NCBI GenBank assembly: GCA_023511875.1
Contig: JAIMAQ010000001.1
Coordinates: forward strand, 124,001-188,000
DNA from: Thermoflavifilum sp.
GTDB lineage: Bacteria; Bacteroidota; Bacteroidia; Chitinophagales; Chitinophagaceae
Length of the DNA stretch: 64,000 nucleotides
Direction of reading: 5' to 3'
How positions within the stretch are numbered: position 1 is the first letter of the stretch; every line of letters begins with the position of its first letter. The translations under genes and the position numbers were made by a program. Shown piece by piece: positions 28,764 through 37,546 of the stretch. Below the pieces are notes generated by a model. It saw only the letters and a program-made list of their open reading frames with translations, made no database searches and had not been told where the DNA came from.

Positions 28764-31067
28764 CTATTGAAGTGTAAAGCTAGCCGACTGTACATCTCTA
28801 CTATTGCCGCCCACATACACATCAAATACTCCTGGCTCAGCACCTAAATGCATATGCCGATCGTATATCTGCAAGTCTTTGGCTGTTAAACTAAATTCAA
28901 CAGTTCTCGTCTCACCTTTTTTCAGATAAATTCGCTGAAAGGCTTTTAATTGTTTCACCGGCTGCGTCACATCTGCTACACGATCGTGAATATAGAGCTG
29001 TACGATTTCAATACCATCGCGATCTCCATCATTTGTTACATCTACACGGACATGAAGCACATCACCTGGCATGATTTCCTGGCGATCTAAGCGAATGGAA
29101 CTATACCGAAAATGGGTATAGCTCAAGCCATAACCAAATGGATACAATGGATCATTGGGAATATCGAGATATTTGGAAGTCCACTTTACTCCAGGCATTG
29201 CAGGGCGGCCGGTATTTTTGTGATTGTAATACACGGGTATTTGCCCAACAGCATAGGGAAAAGACATCGTGAGCTTACCAGAAGGATTATAATCGCCAAA
29301 CAACACATCGGCTATGGCGTGCCCAGCTTCAGTACCCAAAAACCAGGTTTCGAGAATAGCGGGTATATGTGCATTTTCCCAGGTGAGTACTAATGGTCGG
29401 CCGTTAGAGAGCACCAATACAATAGGTTTGCCCGTAGCATACAAAGCTTTCATTAGCTCGCGTTGATTTTCAGGGATATGAATATCGGCACGTGAAGCAG
29501 CTTCTCCACTCATAGCTTCCGACTCACCCAAGCAGAGTACCACTACATCGGCTTTTCGAGCAGTAGCTACAGCTTCCTGGATTAATTGTTGGGGTGTTTG
29601 AGAAGAGGGGTGAATATCGGCACCATAGGCATTCAATCGGCGAAGCATAGCGGTGTCATCGGTAATATTGGCGCCGAGGGCATAGAGAATCTTTGCCCTA
29701 TTGCCTACTGCTTCGCGAATACCCTCTAAAATACTCACGGCTTTATGCCAATCGCCTGCACCCGACCAACATCCAATCATATCGCGCTGATCATTGGCCA
29801 ATGGCCCAATTACTGCGATGGTTCCTGTTTTCTTAAGAGGTAATAAATAGTTTTCATTTTTCAATAAAACAATCGATTCTCTAGCCATTTCTCGAGCAAA
29901 GCGGAGTTTATCTGGGCTCATGATTTCGCGTTGTGCACGATCTTCATTGATGCGGTTATAAGGATCTTCAAACAAGCCCAGGCGATATTTAGCTATTAAT
30001 ACATCACGTACAGCCCGGTCGAGTGCGTCCATAGAAATTTGCCCTTGCTCTACCAATTGTTTTAAAGTATGAATATAAGCTAGCCCTTGCATGTCCATTT
30101 CGGCGCCAGCTTGAAAAGCGAGTTTACTGGCCTGGAAAGTATCTGCAGCAATACCGTGATTAATCAGCTCGGGTATTGCATTGTAATCGGTCACCACAAA
30201 ACCTTTGAAATGCCATTTGTGGCGAAGCAAGTTGGTCAATAGCCAATGATTAGCTGTAGCGGGAATGCCGTTAATTTCGTTGAATGCACTCATGACCGAG
30301 CCTGCGCCTGCTTCAATAGCTGCATGATAGGGAGGGAGATAATCTTCAAACATGCGTCTGCGGCTCATATCCACAATATTGTATTCCCGCCCAGCTTCTA
30401 CAGCACCATATAAAGCAAAATGTTTCACGCAAGCCATCACCGTTTGGCTATCGGCCAGGTTATTGCTTTGATAGCCCCGCACAAAAGCTCGAGCGATGAG
30501 CGAACCCAGATAAGGATCTTCACCTGCACCCTCGGCTACGCGCCCCCAGCGCGGGTCTCGAGCAATATCGACCATAGGAGAAAATACCCAATTCAAGCCA
30601 TCGGCCGAGGCTTCAGTAGCCGCAATCCGAGCAGCGTGAGCGATAGCACTGGTATCCCAGCTACAAGCCATGGCCAAGGGAATGGGGAAAATGGTCTTAT
30701 GCCCATGAATCACGTCAAAACCAAACAAAAGCGGAATATGTAAACGAGTACTATCAACAGCTAATGATTGTAAGTGACGTACGTATGCTGGACCGTAAGC
30801 ATTGAAAATGCCTCCACAACGACCTGCTTTGATATCTTCAATATATTGTTTGCGCATCGACGGCCCGGTCACAGCCATATCGCTAGTGAGTAAGTTGAGC
30901 TGACCAATCTTTTCATCGATCGTCATTTGGCTAATCAGGTGGTTAACAAACGCATACATAGCCGAGTCGGAGCTGCGCTGAGCATCAGCTGTATTCGTGT
31001 TCAACAACATACAACATATTCCTAAGAGCAACCAGGTTGAGATAATTGAATATCGATATCGCATCAT
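28764..31067 (-). CDS. bglX: GH3 beta-glucosidase (BglX-like)
   Basis: A 767-residue periplasmic glycoside hydrolase of family 3. The signal peptide is about residues 1-29 (ends ADAQ). The N-terminal TIM barrel has the substrate-binding KHFALYGAVEAGREYN segment and nucleophile D294 in GFVVTDYNAI. The (alpha/beta)6 sandwich follows (GTIAVIGPLANDQRDMIGCW), and a C-terminal fibronectin-III-like domain ends the protein. Such enzymes release glucose from cello- or gluco-oligosaccharides and could complement the mannan locus if the polymer is glucomannan. It lies 84 bases downstream of ilvA on the same strand, probably as a separate unit. Confidence 0.93.
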   Translation of the reverse strand: MMRYRYSIISTWLLLGICCMLLNTNTADAQRSSDSAMYAFVNHLISQMTIDEKIGQLNLLTSDMAVTGPSMRKQYIEDIKAGRCGGIFNAYGPAYVRHLQSLAVDSTRLHIPLLFGFDVIHGHKTIFPIPLAMACSWDTSAIAHAARIAATEASADGLNWVFSPMVDIARDPRWGRVAEGAGEDPYLGSLIARAFVRGYQSNNLADSQTVMACVKHFALYGAVEAGREYNIVDMSRRRMFEDYLPPYHAAIEAGAGSVMSAFNEINGIPATANHWLLTNLLRHKWHFKGFVVTDYNAIPELINHGIAADTFQASKLAFQAGAEMDMQGLAYIHTLKQLVEQGQISMDALDRAVRDVLIAKYRLGLFEDPYNRINEDRAQREIMSPDKLRFAREMARESIVLLKNENYLLPLKKTGTIAVIGPLANDQRDMIGCWSGAGDWHKAVSILEGIREAVGNRAKILYALGANITDDTAMLRRLNAYGADIHPSSQTPQQLIQEAVATARKADVVVLCLGESEAMSGEAASRADIHIPENQRELMKALYATGKPIVLVLSNGRPLVLTWENAHIPAILETWFLGTEAGHAIADVLFGDYNPSGKLTMSFPYAVGQIPVYYNHKNTGRPAMPGVKWTSKYLDIPNDPLYPFGYGLSYTHFRYSSIRLDRQEIMPGDVLHVRVDVTNDGDRDGIEIVQLYIHDRVADVTQPVKQLKAFQRIYLKKGETRTVEFSLTAKDLQIYDRHMHLGAEPGVFDVYVGGNSRDVQSASFTLQ

Positions 31068-31151
31068 GGTAGTAGATTTACGCGTAAAGCTAGTGAGAAT
31101 AAGGAATTTTTATAGAAGCAAAAAATAAGTATCAAACTAATGAGAAATGGC

Positions 31152-32414
31152 TTATACGATGAGGTTAAAGAGGGTATCGTTTTTATTGAGTTCGGTAAAA
31201 GAAATATGACGTTTTTTCATCCGCTCGATGAGGGCATCATAGTCTTGTGGATCTTTCAGCTCGATACCCACGAGTGCAGGGCCTGTTTCCTTTTGATGTT
31301 TTTGCATGTATTCAAAGCGCACGATATCATCGGTTGGGCCCAGAATTTCATTGACAAATTCTTTAAGTGCACCTGGGCGTTGAGCAAAACGAATGATGAA
31401 ATAATGTTTGAGTCCTTCGTATAGCAAAGAACGTTCTTTGATTTCTTGCATACGGTCGATATCGTTGTTGCTTCCGCTAACGATACACACCACATTTTTG
31501 CCTTTGAGTTGATCCCGCAATTCCGGCAAAGCGGCTATGGCCAATGCACCCGCTGGTTCTACGACCATTGCCTCTTCGTTGTACAAGCGCAGAATTGTAG
31601 AACACACGCGGCCTTCGGGTATCAAGAGCATATCGTCGAGCACTTGTCGGCAAATCCGATATGTAAGCTCCCCCACTTGCTTTACGGCTGCGCCATCGAC
31701 AAATGGGTCAATATGGTCTAATTTTACAGGCCTACCAGCCTTAAATGCCTCTACCATTGAAGGGGCACCTTCAGGCTCAACTCCAATCAGCCGAACCTGA
31801 GGACGGCGAGCCTTAAGATACATGCCCACACCAGCTGCCAATCCACCACCCCCCACAGGGATCAATACAACATCAACCTCAGGAAGGTCTTGTAATATTT
31901 CCAATCCCACAGTGCCCTGTCCTTCTATGATTTTAGGATGATCAAAAGGGGGAATAAAGGTCATGGCATTTGATTCGGCAAAGGCCAAAGCCGTTGCTTG
32001 ACAATCATCAAACGTATCGCCAGTAAGTTGAATATCCACCCAAGCATCGCCAAACATGCGAACCTGATGAATCTTTTGTTTGGGTGTAGGAGCGGGCATA
32101 AAGACCACCCCTTTCACCTGCAGCCGGGCGCAGGAATAAGCAAAGCCTTGCGCATGATTTCCAGCACTGGCGCATACCACTCCATTGGTCAATGCTGATG
32201 GTGGCAAGGTGCTCATCATGTTAAAAGCACCACGAATCTTGTATGAGCGTACCACTTGAAGGTCTTCCCGCTTCAAAAAAATATTCGCCTGATAGCGGCG
32301 AGAAAGGTTTGGGTTAAAAACAAGCGGAGTGTGTGATGCTACACTATTCAGCCGCTTGCTCGCAGCTGCAAAGTCCAATACAGGCAATGATTTTTCAATT
32401 TGTGTTTCAGCCAC
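31152..32414 (-). CDS. ilvA: Threonine ammonia-lyase
   Basis: PLP enzyme that deaminates threonine to 2-oxobutyrate, the entry to isoleucine synthesis. The 420-residue protein has the PLP lysine K59 (RSYKIRGAFNM), the phosphate-binding PVGGGGLAAGVGM loop and a single C-terminal ACT-like regulatory domain (about 335-420, HYFIIRFAQRPGALKEFVNEIL). That is the shorter, one-ACT biosynthetic form. It is the last gene of the ilvDBNCA operon, 93 bases after ilvC. Confidence 0.95.
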   Translation of the reverse strand: MAETQIEKSLPVLDFAAASKRLNSVASHTPLVFNPNLSRRYQANIFLKREDLQVVRSYKIRGAFNMMSTLPPSALTNGVVCASAGNHAQGFAYSCARLQVKGVVFMPAPTPKQKIHQVRMFGDAWVDIQLTGDTFDDCQATALAFAESNAMTFIPPFDHPKIIEGQGTVGLEILQDLPEVDVVLIPVGGGGLAAGVGMYLKARRPQVRLIGVEPEGAPSMVEAFKAGRPVKLDHIDPFVDGAAVKQVGELTYRICRQVLDDMLLIPEGRVCSTILRLYNEEAMVVEPAGALAIAALPELRDQLKGKNVVCIVSGSNNDIDRMQEIKERSLLYEGLKHYFIIRFAQRPGALKEFVNEILGPTDDIVRFEYMQKHQKETGPALVGIELKDPQDYDALIERMKKRHISFTELNKNDTLFNLIV

Positions 32415-32507
32415 AGCGTATCATATTTTGATGAGCAGATCTGGCAAAGCCTGCTTGTAAAGCAATCTTTGCCAGATAAGAGATGAAAAGTTCCCTCAGC
32501 TTAGGGT

Positions 32508-33548
32508 TTATCCTTTCGGGCGCAGTTTACGCACGGCGGCACCAGCTTGCCACATCTCACTTTCCCGAAGTTCCTTCAATTCTTCATTGAGCTTCTCGCG
32601 ATAATCGGGTTGGCTATTCGCAGAGATAGCTCGTGCTGCTTCTTTTCCACTAGCCACACTTTGATAGAGCTCATCGAAAACGGGTTGCGTAGCCTCTTTA
32701 AATCGTTTCCACCAGTCGAGTGCACCACGTTGAGCAGTAGTGGAGCAGTTGGCATACATCCAGTCCATACCATTTTCAGCCACAAGCGGCATCAACGATT
32801 GGGTGAGTTCTTCCACTGTTTCGTTGAAAGCTTCAGACGGCGAATGGCCATTACGCCGCAGCGTTTCGTATTGAGCAGCAAATATGCCCTGTATTGCTCC
32901 CATCAAGGTGCCCCGTTCGCCCGTGAGATCGGAATAGACCTCTTTTTTGAAATCGGTTGGGAATAAGTATCCAGAGCCAATGCCAATTCCCATAGCGATA
33001 GCACGCTCACGTGCCCGGCCAGTAGCATCTTGATGTATGGCAAAGCTCGAGTTAATACCCTGCCATGCTAAAAACAAGCGGCGTAAAGAAGTTCCAGAGC
33101 CCTTTGGAGCCACCAGGATCACGTCAATATCTTTTGGCGGCACAATGCCTGTTTGATCACTGAAGGTAATGCCAAAGCCATGAGAAAAATACAAAGCTTT
33201 CCCAGGCGTAAGGTGTTTTTTAAGCGTGGGCCATAAAGCAATTTGCCCAGCATCTGAGAGCAAAAAAGCAATGATAGTTCCTTTCTTTGCGGCCTCTTCG
33301 ATGTCGAATAAGGTTTGCCCGGGTACCCACCCATCGGCCACGGCTTTATCCCAGGTTTTACCCTTACGCTGGCCCACTATCACGCGGAAGCCATTATCGC
33401 GTAAGTTCAATGCTTGCCCAGGGCCTTGCACCCCATAACCAATGATGGCAATGGTTTCTTCTTGCAAAACCTGTCGTGCTTTTTCCATGGGAAATTCTTC
33501 CCGAGTAACTACTTCTTCTGGAATACCTCCAAAATAAATGGTTGCCAT
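32508..33548 (-). CDS. ilvC: Ketol-acid reductoisomerase
   Basis: NADPH-dependent magnesium enzyme that isomerises and reduces acetolactate or acetohydroxybutyrate. The 346-residue class I form shows the Rossmann motif IGYGVQGPGQALNLRDNG, the cofactor loop GQRKGKTWDKA and the acid residues of the metal site in the knotted C-terminal domain. Many segments (VILVAPKGSGTSLRRLF, NGHSPSEAFNETVEE, RGALDWW, NSQPDYREKL, VRKLRPKG at the end) read like fungal mitochondrial Ilv5 rather than the E. coli long form or the common short bacterial form. It is the fourth gene of the operon, 37 bases after ilvN. Confidence 0.95.
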   Translation of the reverse strand: MATIYFGGIPEEVVTREEFPMEKARQVLQEETIAIIGYGVQGPGQALNLRDNGFRVIVGQRKGKTWDKAVADGWVPGQTLFDIEEAAKKGTIIAFLLSDAGQIALWPTLKKHLTPGKALYFSHGFGITFSDQTGIVPPKDIDVILVAPKGSGTSLRRLFLAWQGINSSFAIHQDATGRARERAIAMGIGIGSGYLFPTDFKKEVYSDLTGERGTLMGAIQGIFAAQYETLRRNGHSPSEAFNETVEELTQSLMPLVAENGMDWMYANCSTTAQRGALDWWKRFKEATQPVFDELYQSVASGKEAARAISANSQPDYREKLNEELKELRESEMWQAGAAVRKLRPKG

Positions 33549-33585
33549 GTGCTTGTCGTTTGTTTAAAATCCGTAAATAAAAATT

Positions 33586-33876
33586 TTATTTTTCAACAGG
33601 TAATTGTTGGATATAAGCATAAAAAGCCGTAGTGCCTTCACTCACTTGTGTATGGTCGACTTCGATAAATTTTTCGATCTGCGGCTTTACTTTGCGCATC
33701 ATTTCTTCGGTAGTATACAAAATGAATGCTGCCGACCCAGTATGTGGATTATGCTCGTCTTCACTGGCCATGAGGGTACGAATCCGAATACGACGACGAT
33801 TAAAAGCATTGATCATTCGGTTGAGAATACCAAAGCTATTGTCGGCATATACAATAAATGAAAAATCTTTTTTCAT
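33586..33876 (-). CDS. ilvN: Acetolactate synthase small (regulatory) subunit
   Basis: A 96-residue single ACT-domain protein (KDFSFIVYADNSFGILNRMINAFNRRRIRIRTL). It would bind the large subunit and confer valine feedback control. It lacks the second C-terminal domain of the longer IlvH/IlvN type, but its length equals that of the E. coli IlvN form, so it need not be truncated. It starts 12 bases after ilvB and precedes ilvC by 37 bases. Confidence 0.9.
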   Translation of the reverse strand: MKKDFSFIVYADNSFGILNRMINAFNRRRIRIRTLMASEDEHNPHTGSAAFILYTTEEMMRKVKPQIEKFIEVDHTQVSEGTTAFYAYIQQLPVEK

Positions 33877-33888
33877 ACAATGTAATCA

Positions 33889-35634
33889 TTAAGCTTTCAC
33901 TTCCAAGATCATGTCTGAGACTGACGCACCGGCTGGCACCATGGGAAATACGTTTTCTTCTTTTTCTACTTTTACTTCCAAAAAGCGGGGACCGGGCTGT
34001 TCTAAGAATGCATCCAGAGCGCTGGCAAGCGATTCCCGCTCAGTAACGCGATGAGCAGGGATACCATATGCTTTGACCAGTTGCACAAAATCGGGATTGG
34101 TCATTTCGGTAAAAGAATACCGGCTTTCATGGAAGAGTTGTTGCCACTGGCGTACCATGCCCAAGAAAGAATTGTTTAACACCAATATTTTCACGGGGAT
34201 ATGGAATTGAGCAATGGTACCCAATTCTTGGAGGGTCATTTGAAAACCCCCATCACCGATGATGGCAATCACTGGTTGGTCGGGTGCACCCAGAGCTGCT
34301 CCCATAGCTGCTGGTAGAGCAAAGCCCATAGTACCTAACCCACCTGAGGTAATATGGGTACGAGGGCGTGTAAAAGCGTAATAACGAGAAGTAACCATTT
34401 GATGTTGGCCTACATCGGTAACAATCAATGCGTTACCACGCGTACGTTCGGAAAGTTGGTGAATCACTTCACCCATTTTGATGAGTCCTGAAGCGGGAAA
34501 CCAATCGCGCGACATGATTTTTTCATATTCTTCTTGCTGATATTGGCGGAAACTCTCGAGCCATTCTGGATGTTGGTTAGGTTTAACCAGGGGTAGCAAG
34601 GCTTCTAGTGCTTCGCGTGCATCAGCATGAATAGCCACATCTGCATGGACGTTCTTATTGATTTCCGCTGCATCGAGTTCAATATGGATGATCTTAGCTT
34701 GACGGGCATATTTGCTCACATCGCCCGTGACCCGATCGTCGAAACGCATGCCTACGGCGATCAACAAATCACATTCGTTGGTATTGCGATTTGTACTGTA
34801 GTTGCCATGCATACCCAGAAAGCCAACATATAATGGGTGATTAGCTGGGAATGAAGAGAGCCCCAACAACGTATTGGCTACGGGAATGCCCGCTTTTTCG
34901 GCCAATCTTCGTAATGCCTCCATGGCCCCAGAAAGCAAAACGCCTTGCCCTGCGAGAATATAGGGGCGTTGGGAACTATTGATCAGTTGAGCAGCTGCCT
35001 GCACGGCCTGCATATTTAATACAGGACGTGGTCGATATGTTTTGATGCCCTGGCAGGGCACATAAGAAAAAGGTGCTTTTTGTAATTGTGCATCTTTAGT
35101 GATATCGATCAGCACTGGACCTGGGCGGCCTGTACGGGCAATATAAAATGCTTTTGCGATAGCCGATGGAATATCGTCGGGACGGGTGACCTGAACGCTC
35201 CACTTGGTAACAGGTATGGTGATATTCATGACATCGGTTTCTTGAAAAGCATCCGTACCCAATAAATGAGAAGCCACCTGCCCAGTAATACAAACTACAG
35301 GAGTAGAGTCGATCATGGCATCGGCCAGTCCGGTGACCAGGTTGGTGGCTCCTGGGCCCGAGGTCACAAATACCACTCCCACACGGCCACTAGCGCGTGC
35401 GTAACCTTGAGCCGCATGTATGGCTCCTTGTTCGTGGCGGGTGAGGATATGGTTGAGCCGGTCTCCATAATGATACAAGGCGTCATAGACCGGCATGATA
35501 GCGCCTCCAGGGTAACCAAAAATCGTAGTGACCGACTCAGCTAATAGACTCCGAATCACGGCTTCAGCGCCGGTGATCGGAATCTCGGTATGGAGCCGAT
35601 CAGTCTTCGTCGGTAACACAGCCTTCTGTTGCAT
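33889..35634 (-). CDS. ilvB: Acetolactate synthase large (catalytic) subunit
   Basis: Thiamine-diphosphate and FAD enzyme that condenses pyruvate with pyruvate or 2-oxobutyrate. The 581-residue protein shows the three ThDP-enzyme domains: [14 protein letters not shown] with the catalytic glutamate in [10 protein letters not shown], the central FAD-binding domain ([16 protein letters not shown]), and the ThDP motif [15 protein letters not shown] ... [12 protein letters not shown]. The longer frame to 35730 lies wholly inside ilvD; the ATG at 35634 gives a normal N-terminus and a 35-base overlap with ilvD, which suggests translational coupling. Confidence 0.95.
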   Translation of the reverse strand: MQQKAVLPTKTDRLHTEIPITGAEAVIRSLLAESVTTIFGYPGGAIMPVYDALYHYGDRLNHILTRHEQGAIHAAQGYARASGRVGVVFVTSGPGATNLVTGLADAMIDSTPVVCITGQVASHLLGTDAFQETDVMNITIPVTKWSVQVTRPDDIPSAIAKAFYIARTGRPGPVLIDITKDAQLQKAPFSYVPCQGIKTYRPRPVLNMQAVQAAAQLINSSQRPYILAGQGVLLSGAMEALRRLAEKAGIPVANTLLGLSSFPANHPLYVGFLGMHGNYSTNRNTNECDLLIAVGMRFDDRVTGDVSKYARQAKIIHIELDAAEINKNVHADVAIHADAREALEALLPLVKPNQHPEWLESFRQYQQEEYEKIMSRDWFPASGLIKMGEVIHQLSERTRGNALIVTDVGQHQMVTSRYYAFTRPRTHITSGGLGTMGFALPAAMGAALGAPDQPVIAIIGDGGFQMTLQELGTIAQFHIPVKILVLNNSFLGMVRQWQQLFHESRYSFTEMTNPDFVQLVKAYGIPAHRVTERESLASALDAFLEQPGPRFLEVKVEKEENVFPMVPAGASVSDMILEVKA

Positions 35635-37282
35635 TTTTAACCAATTTTGCGTATTTAAACAATACTCCTCGACGAGCCCGTAGCGGTGGCCTACGCCATG
35701 CTGCTCGCCGTTGTTGAAGTTCGGCCTCACTCAGTTTCAGGGTCAAAGTATGTTTAGTCACATCAATCTCGATGATATCTCCATCTTTCACCAGGGCTAT
35801 ATTTCCACCTTCATAAGCTTCGGGAGCAATATGCCCTACCACAAACCCATGTGTGCCTCCTGAAAAACGGCCATCGGTGATGAGGGCCACTTTATCGCCC
35901 AGCCCGGCACCAATAATAGCTGCCGTAGGCTTGAGCATTTCGGGCATACCTGGTGCTCCTTTAGGCCCTGCATATCGGATTACCACCACATCGCCGGGTT
36001 GAATGCGGCCGGCTTCTAGTGCAGCAATCATCTCGGCCTCATGATCAAATACCCGAGCAGGTCCTTCAAAACGTTCACCTTCTTTCCCCGTAATTTTAGC
36101 CACAGCTCCATATTCGGCCAGATTACCTTTTAGGATCTGCAAATGACCCGTTTTTTTCAGGGGTTGACTTAAGGGATGAACGATTTGTTGTGAATGAAAA
36201 TCCAAATCCACAGCCGATTCCACGTTTTCACCTAAAGTTTTACCGGTAACCGTTAAACAATTGCCATCTAGAATACCTTCGCGGATCAAGTATTTATGAA
36301 TGGCAGGTAACCCGCCAATACGATGCACGTCTTCCATGAGATAACGACCACTGGGCTTAAAATCGCTCAATACAGGTACTCGATCGCTGATTCGTTGAAA
36401 ATCATCGAGGGTAAGCGGAATATCAGCGGCTTTGGCAATAGCAATTAAATGCAGCACCGCATTGGTAGACCCGCCTAATACCATGACGATGGCCAATGCA
36501 TTTTCAAACGATTGCTTGGTGAGAATATCTTTAGGCTTTAAATCTTTCTCCAATAACAAACGAATAGCTTTCCCGGCCTGTAAACATTCATTGCGTTTTT
36601 CCTCACTCGTTGCGGGATAAGATGAACTATAAGGCAACGATAAGCCCAATGTTTCAATAGCCGTGGCCATAGTGTTGGCAGTATACATGCCTCCGCAGGC
36701 GCCGGCTCCCGGACAGGCATGCTGAATGATGCCTTTGAAGTCTTCCTCACTGAGCTTACCGGCAATTTTTTCGCCCAAAGCTTCAAAAGCCGAAACGATA
36801 TTGAGCTCTCGGCCTTTGTAATGCCCAGCAGCAATAGTGCCTCCATAAATCATGATCGAAGGCCTATTGAGTCGAATCATGGCAATCACCGATCCGGGCA
36901 TGTTTTTATCACAACCTGGAATAGTGATTAACGCATCGTAATATTGGGCTCCACAAACCGCTTCAATGGAATCTGCAATAATTTCTCGGGAAACGAGTGA
37001 ATAACGCATGCCATCGGTGCCCATACTCATTCCATCGCTCACCCCGATAGTGTGAAAAATCAATCCCACTAAATCTTGCTCCCATACACCTTTTTTCACG
37101 AGTTGCGCTAAATCGTTCAAATGCATGTTGCAGGTATTGCCATCATATCCCATGCTTGCAATACCTACCTGCGGTTTTTTTAAATCTTTTTCGGTGAGCC
37201 CAATACCATACAGCATGGCTTGTGCTGCAGGCTGCGTGGGGTCTTGCGTAAGTATGCGACTGTATTTATTTAAAACTGCCAT
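35600..37282 (-). CDS. ilvD: Dihydroxy-acid dehydratase
   Basis: Iron-sulfur dehydratase for the common step of valine, isoleucine and leucine precursor synthesis. The 560-residue protein has cluster cysteines C51 (GNTCNMH), C124 (PGCDKNMPG) and one in [16 protein letters not shown], plus the C-terminal [20 protein letters not shown] motif with the catalytic serine. The ATG at 37282 (MAVLNKYSR) was preferred over 37336 because the family starts here. It is the first gene of the ilvD-ilvB-ilvN-ilvC-ilvA operon. A TAGGTTTG box lies 28 bases upstream. Confidence 0.96.
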   Translation of the reverse strand: MAVLNKYSRILTQDPTQPAAQAMLYGIGLTEKDLKKPQVGIASMGYDGNTCNMHLNDLAQLVKKGVWEQDLVGLIFHTIGVSDGMSMGTDGMRYSLVSREIIADSIEAVCGAQYYDALITIPGCDKNMPGSVIAMIRLNRPSIMIYGGTIAAGHYKGRELNIVSAFEALGEKIAGKLSEEDFKGIIQHACPGAGACGGMYTANTMATAIETLGLSLPYSSSYPATSEEKRNECLQAGKAIRLLLEKDLKPKDILTKQSFENALAIVMVLGGSTNAVLHLIAIAKAADIPLTLDDFQRISDRVPVLSDFKPSGRYLMEDVHRIGGLPAIHKYLIREGILDGNCLTVTGKTLGENVESAVDLDFHSQQIVHPLSQPLKKTGHLQILKGNLAEYGAVAKITGKEGERFEGPARVFDHEAEMIAALEAGRIQPGDVVVIRYAGPKGAPGMPEMLKPTAAIIGAGLGDKVALITDGRFSGGTHGFVVGHIAPEAYEGGNIALVKDGDIIEIDVTKHTLTLKLSEAELQQRRAAWRRPPLRARRGVLFKYAKLVKNATEGCVTDED

Positions 37283-37309
37283 TCCAAATTGTTTTTCCAA
37301 AAACTTATT

Positions 37310-37317
37310 CAAACCTA
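37310..37317 (-). promoter_or_regulatory. Possible -7 box of the ilv operon
   Basis: Reads TAGGTTTG on the minus strand, an exact TAnnTTTG, 28 bases upstream of the ilvD ATG. It also supports the shorter ilvD start, since the longer one would lie upstream of the box. No -33 TTG was found. No leader-peptide attenuator was recognised in the 264-base gap to the divergent GH31 gene. Confidence 0.4.
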
Positions 37318-37546
37318 CGCGAATATGCCCTTCCACCTAAAACCCGTTTTCTTGGAAGTTACGATGTGAAAAATGGAGTAGCAGTTAATAAATTATTAGT
37401 AATCAATACGTTAGTAAACATTTATCTACGTCAAATAATAATTTACCTGTTCCGATGAGTTCTCCAAGCGCCCTACTATTTTAGATTTTATTGTACTTTG
37501 CTTACATTAAACACTATTTACTTTACCCTAAACTCCCCATTAAACC

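Noticed and set aside
35635-35730. Extended N-terminus of IlvB
   Set aside because: The extra 32 codons lie inside ilvD in another frame and do not resemble any IlvB leader; the ATG at 35634 is the natural start.
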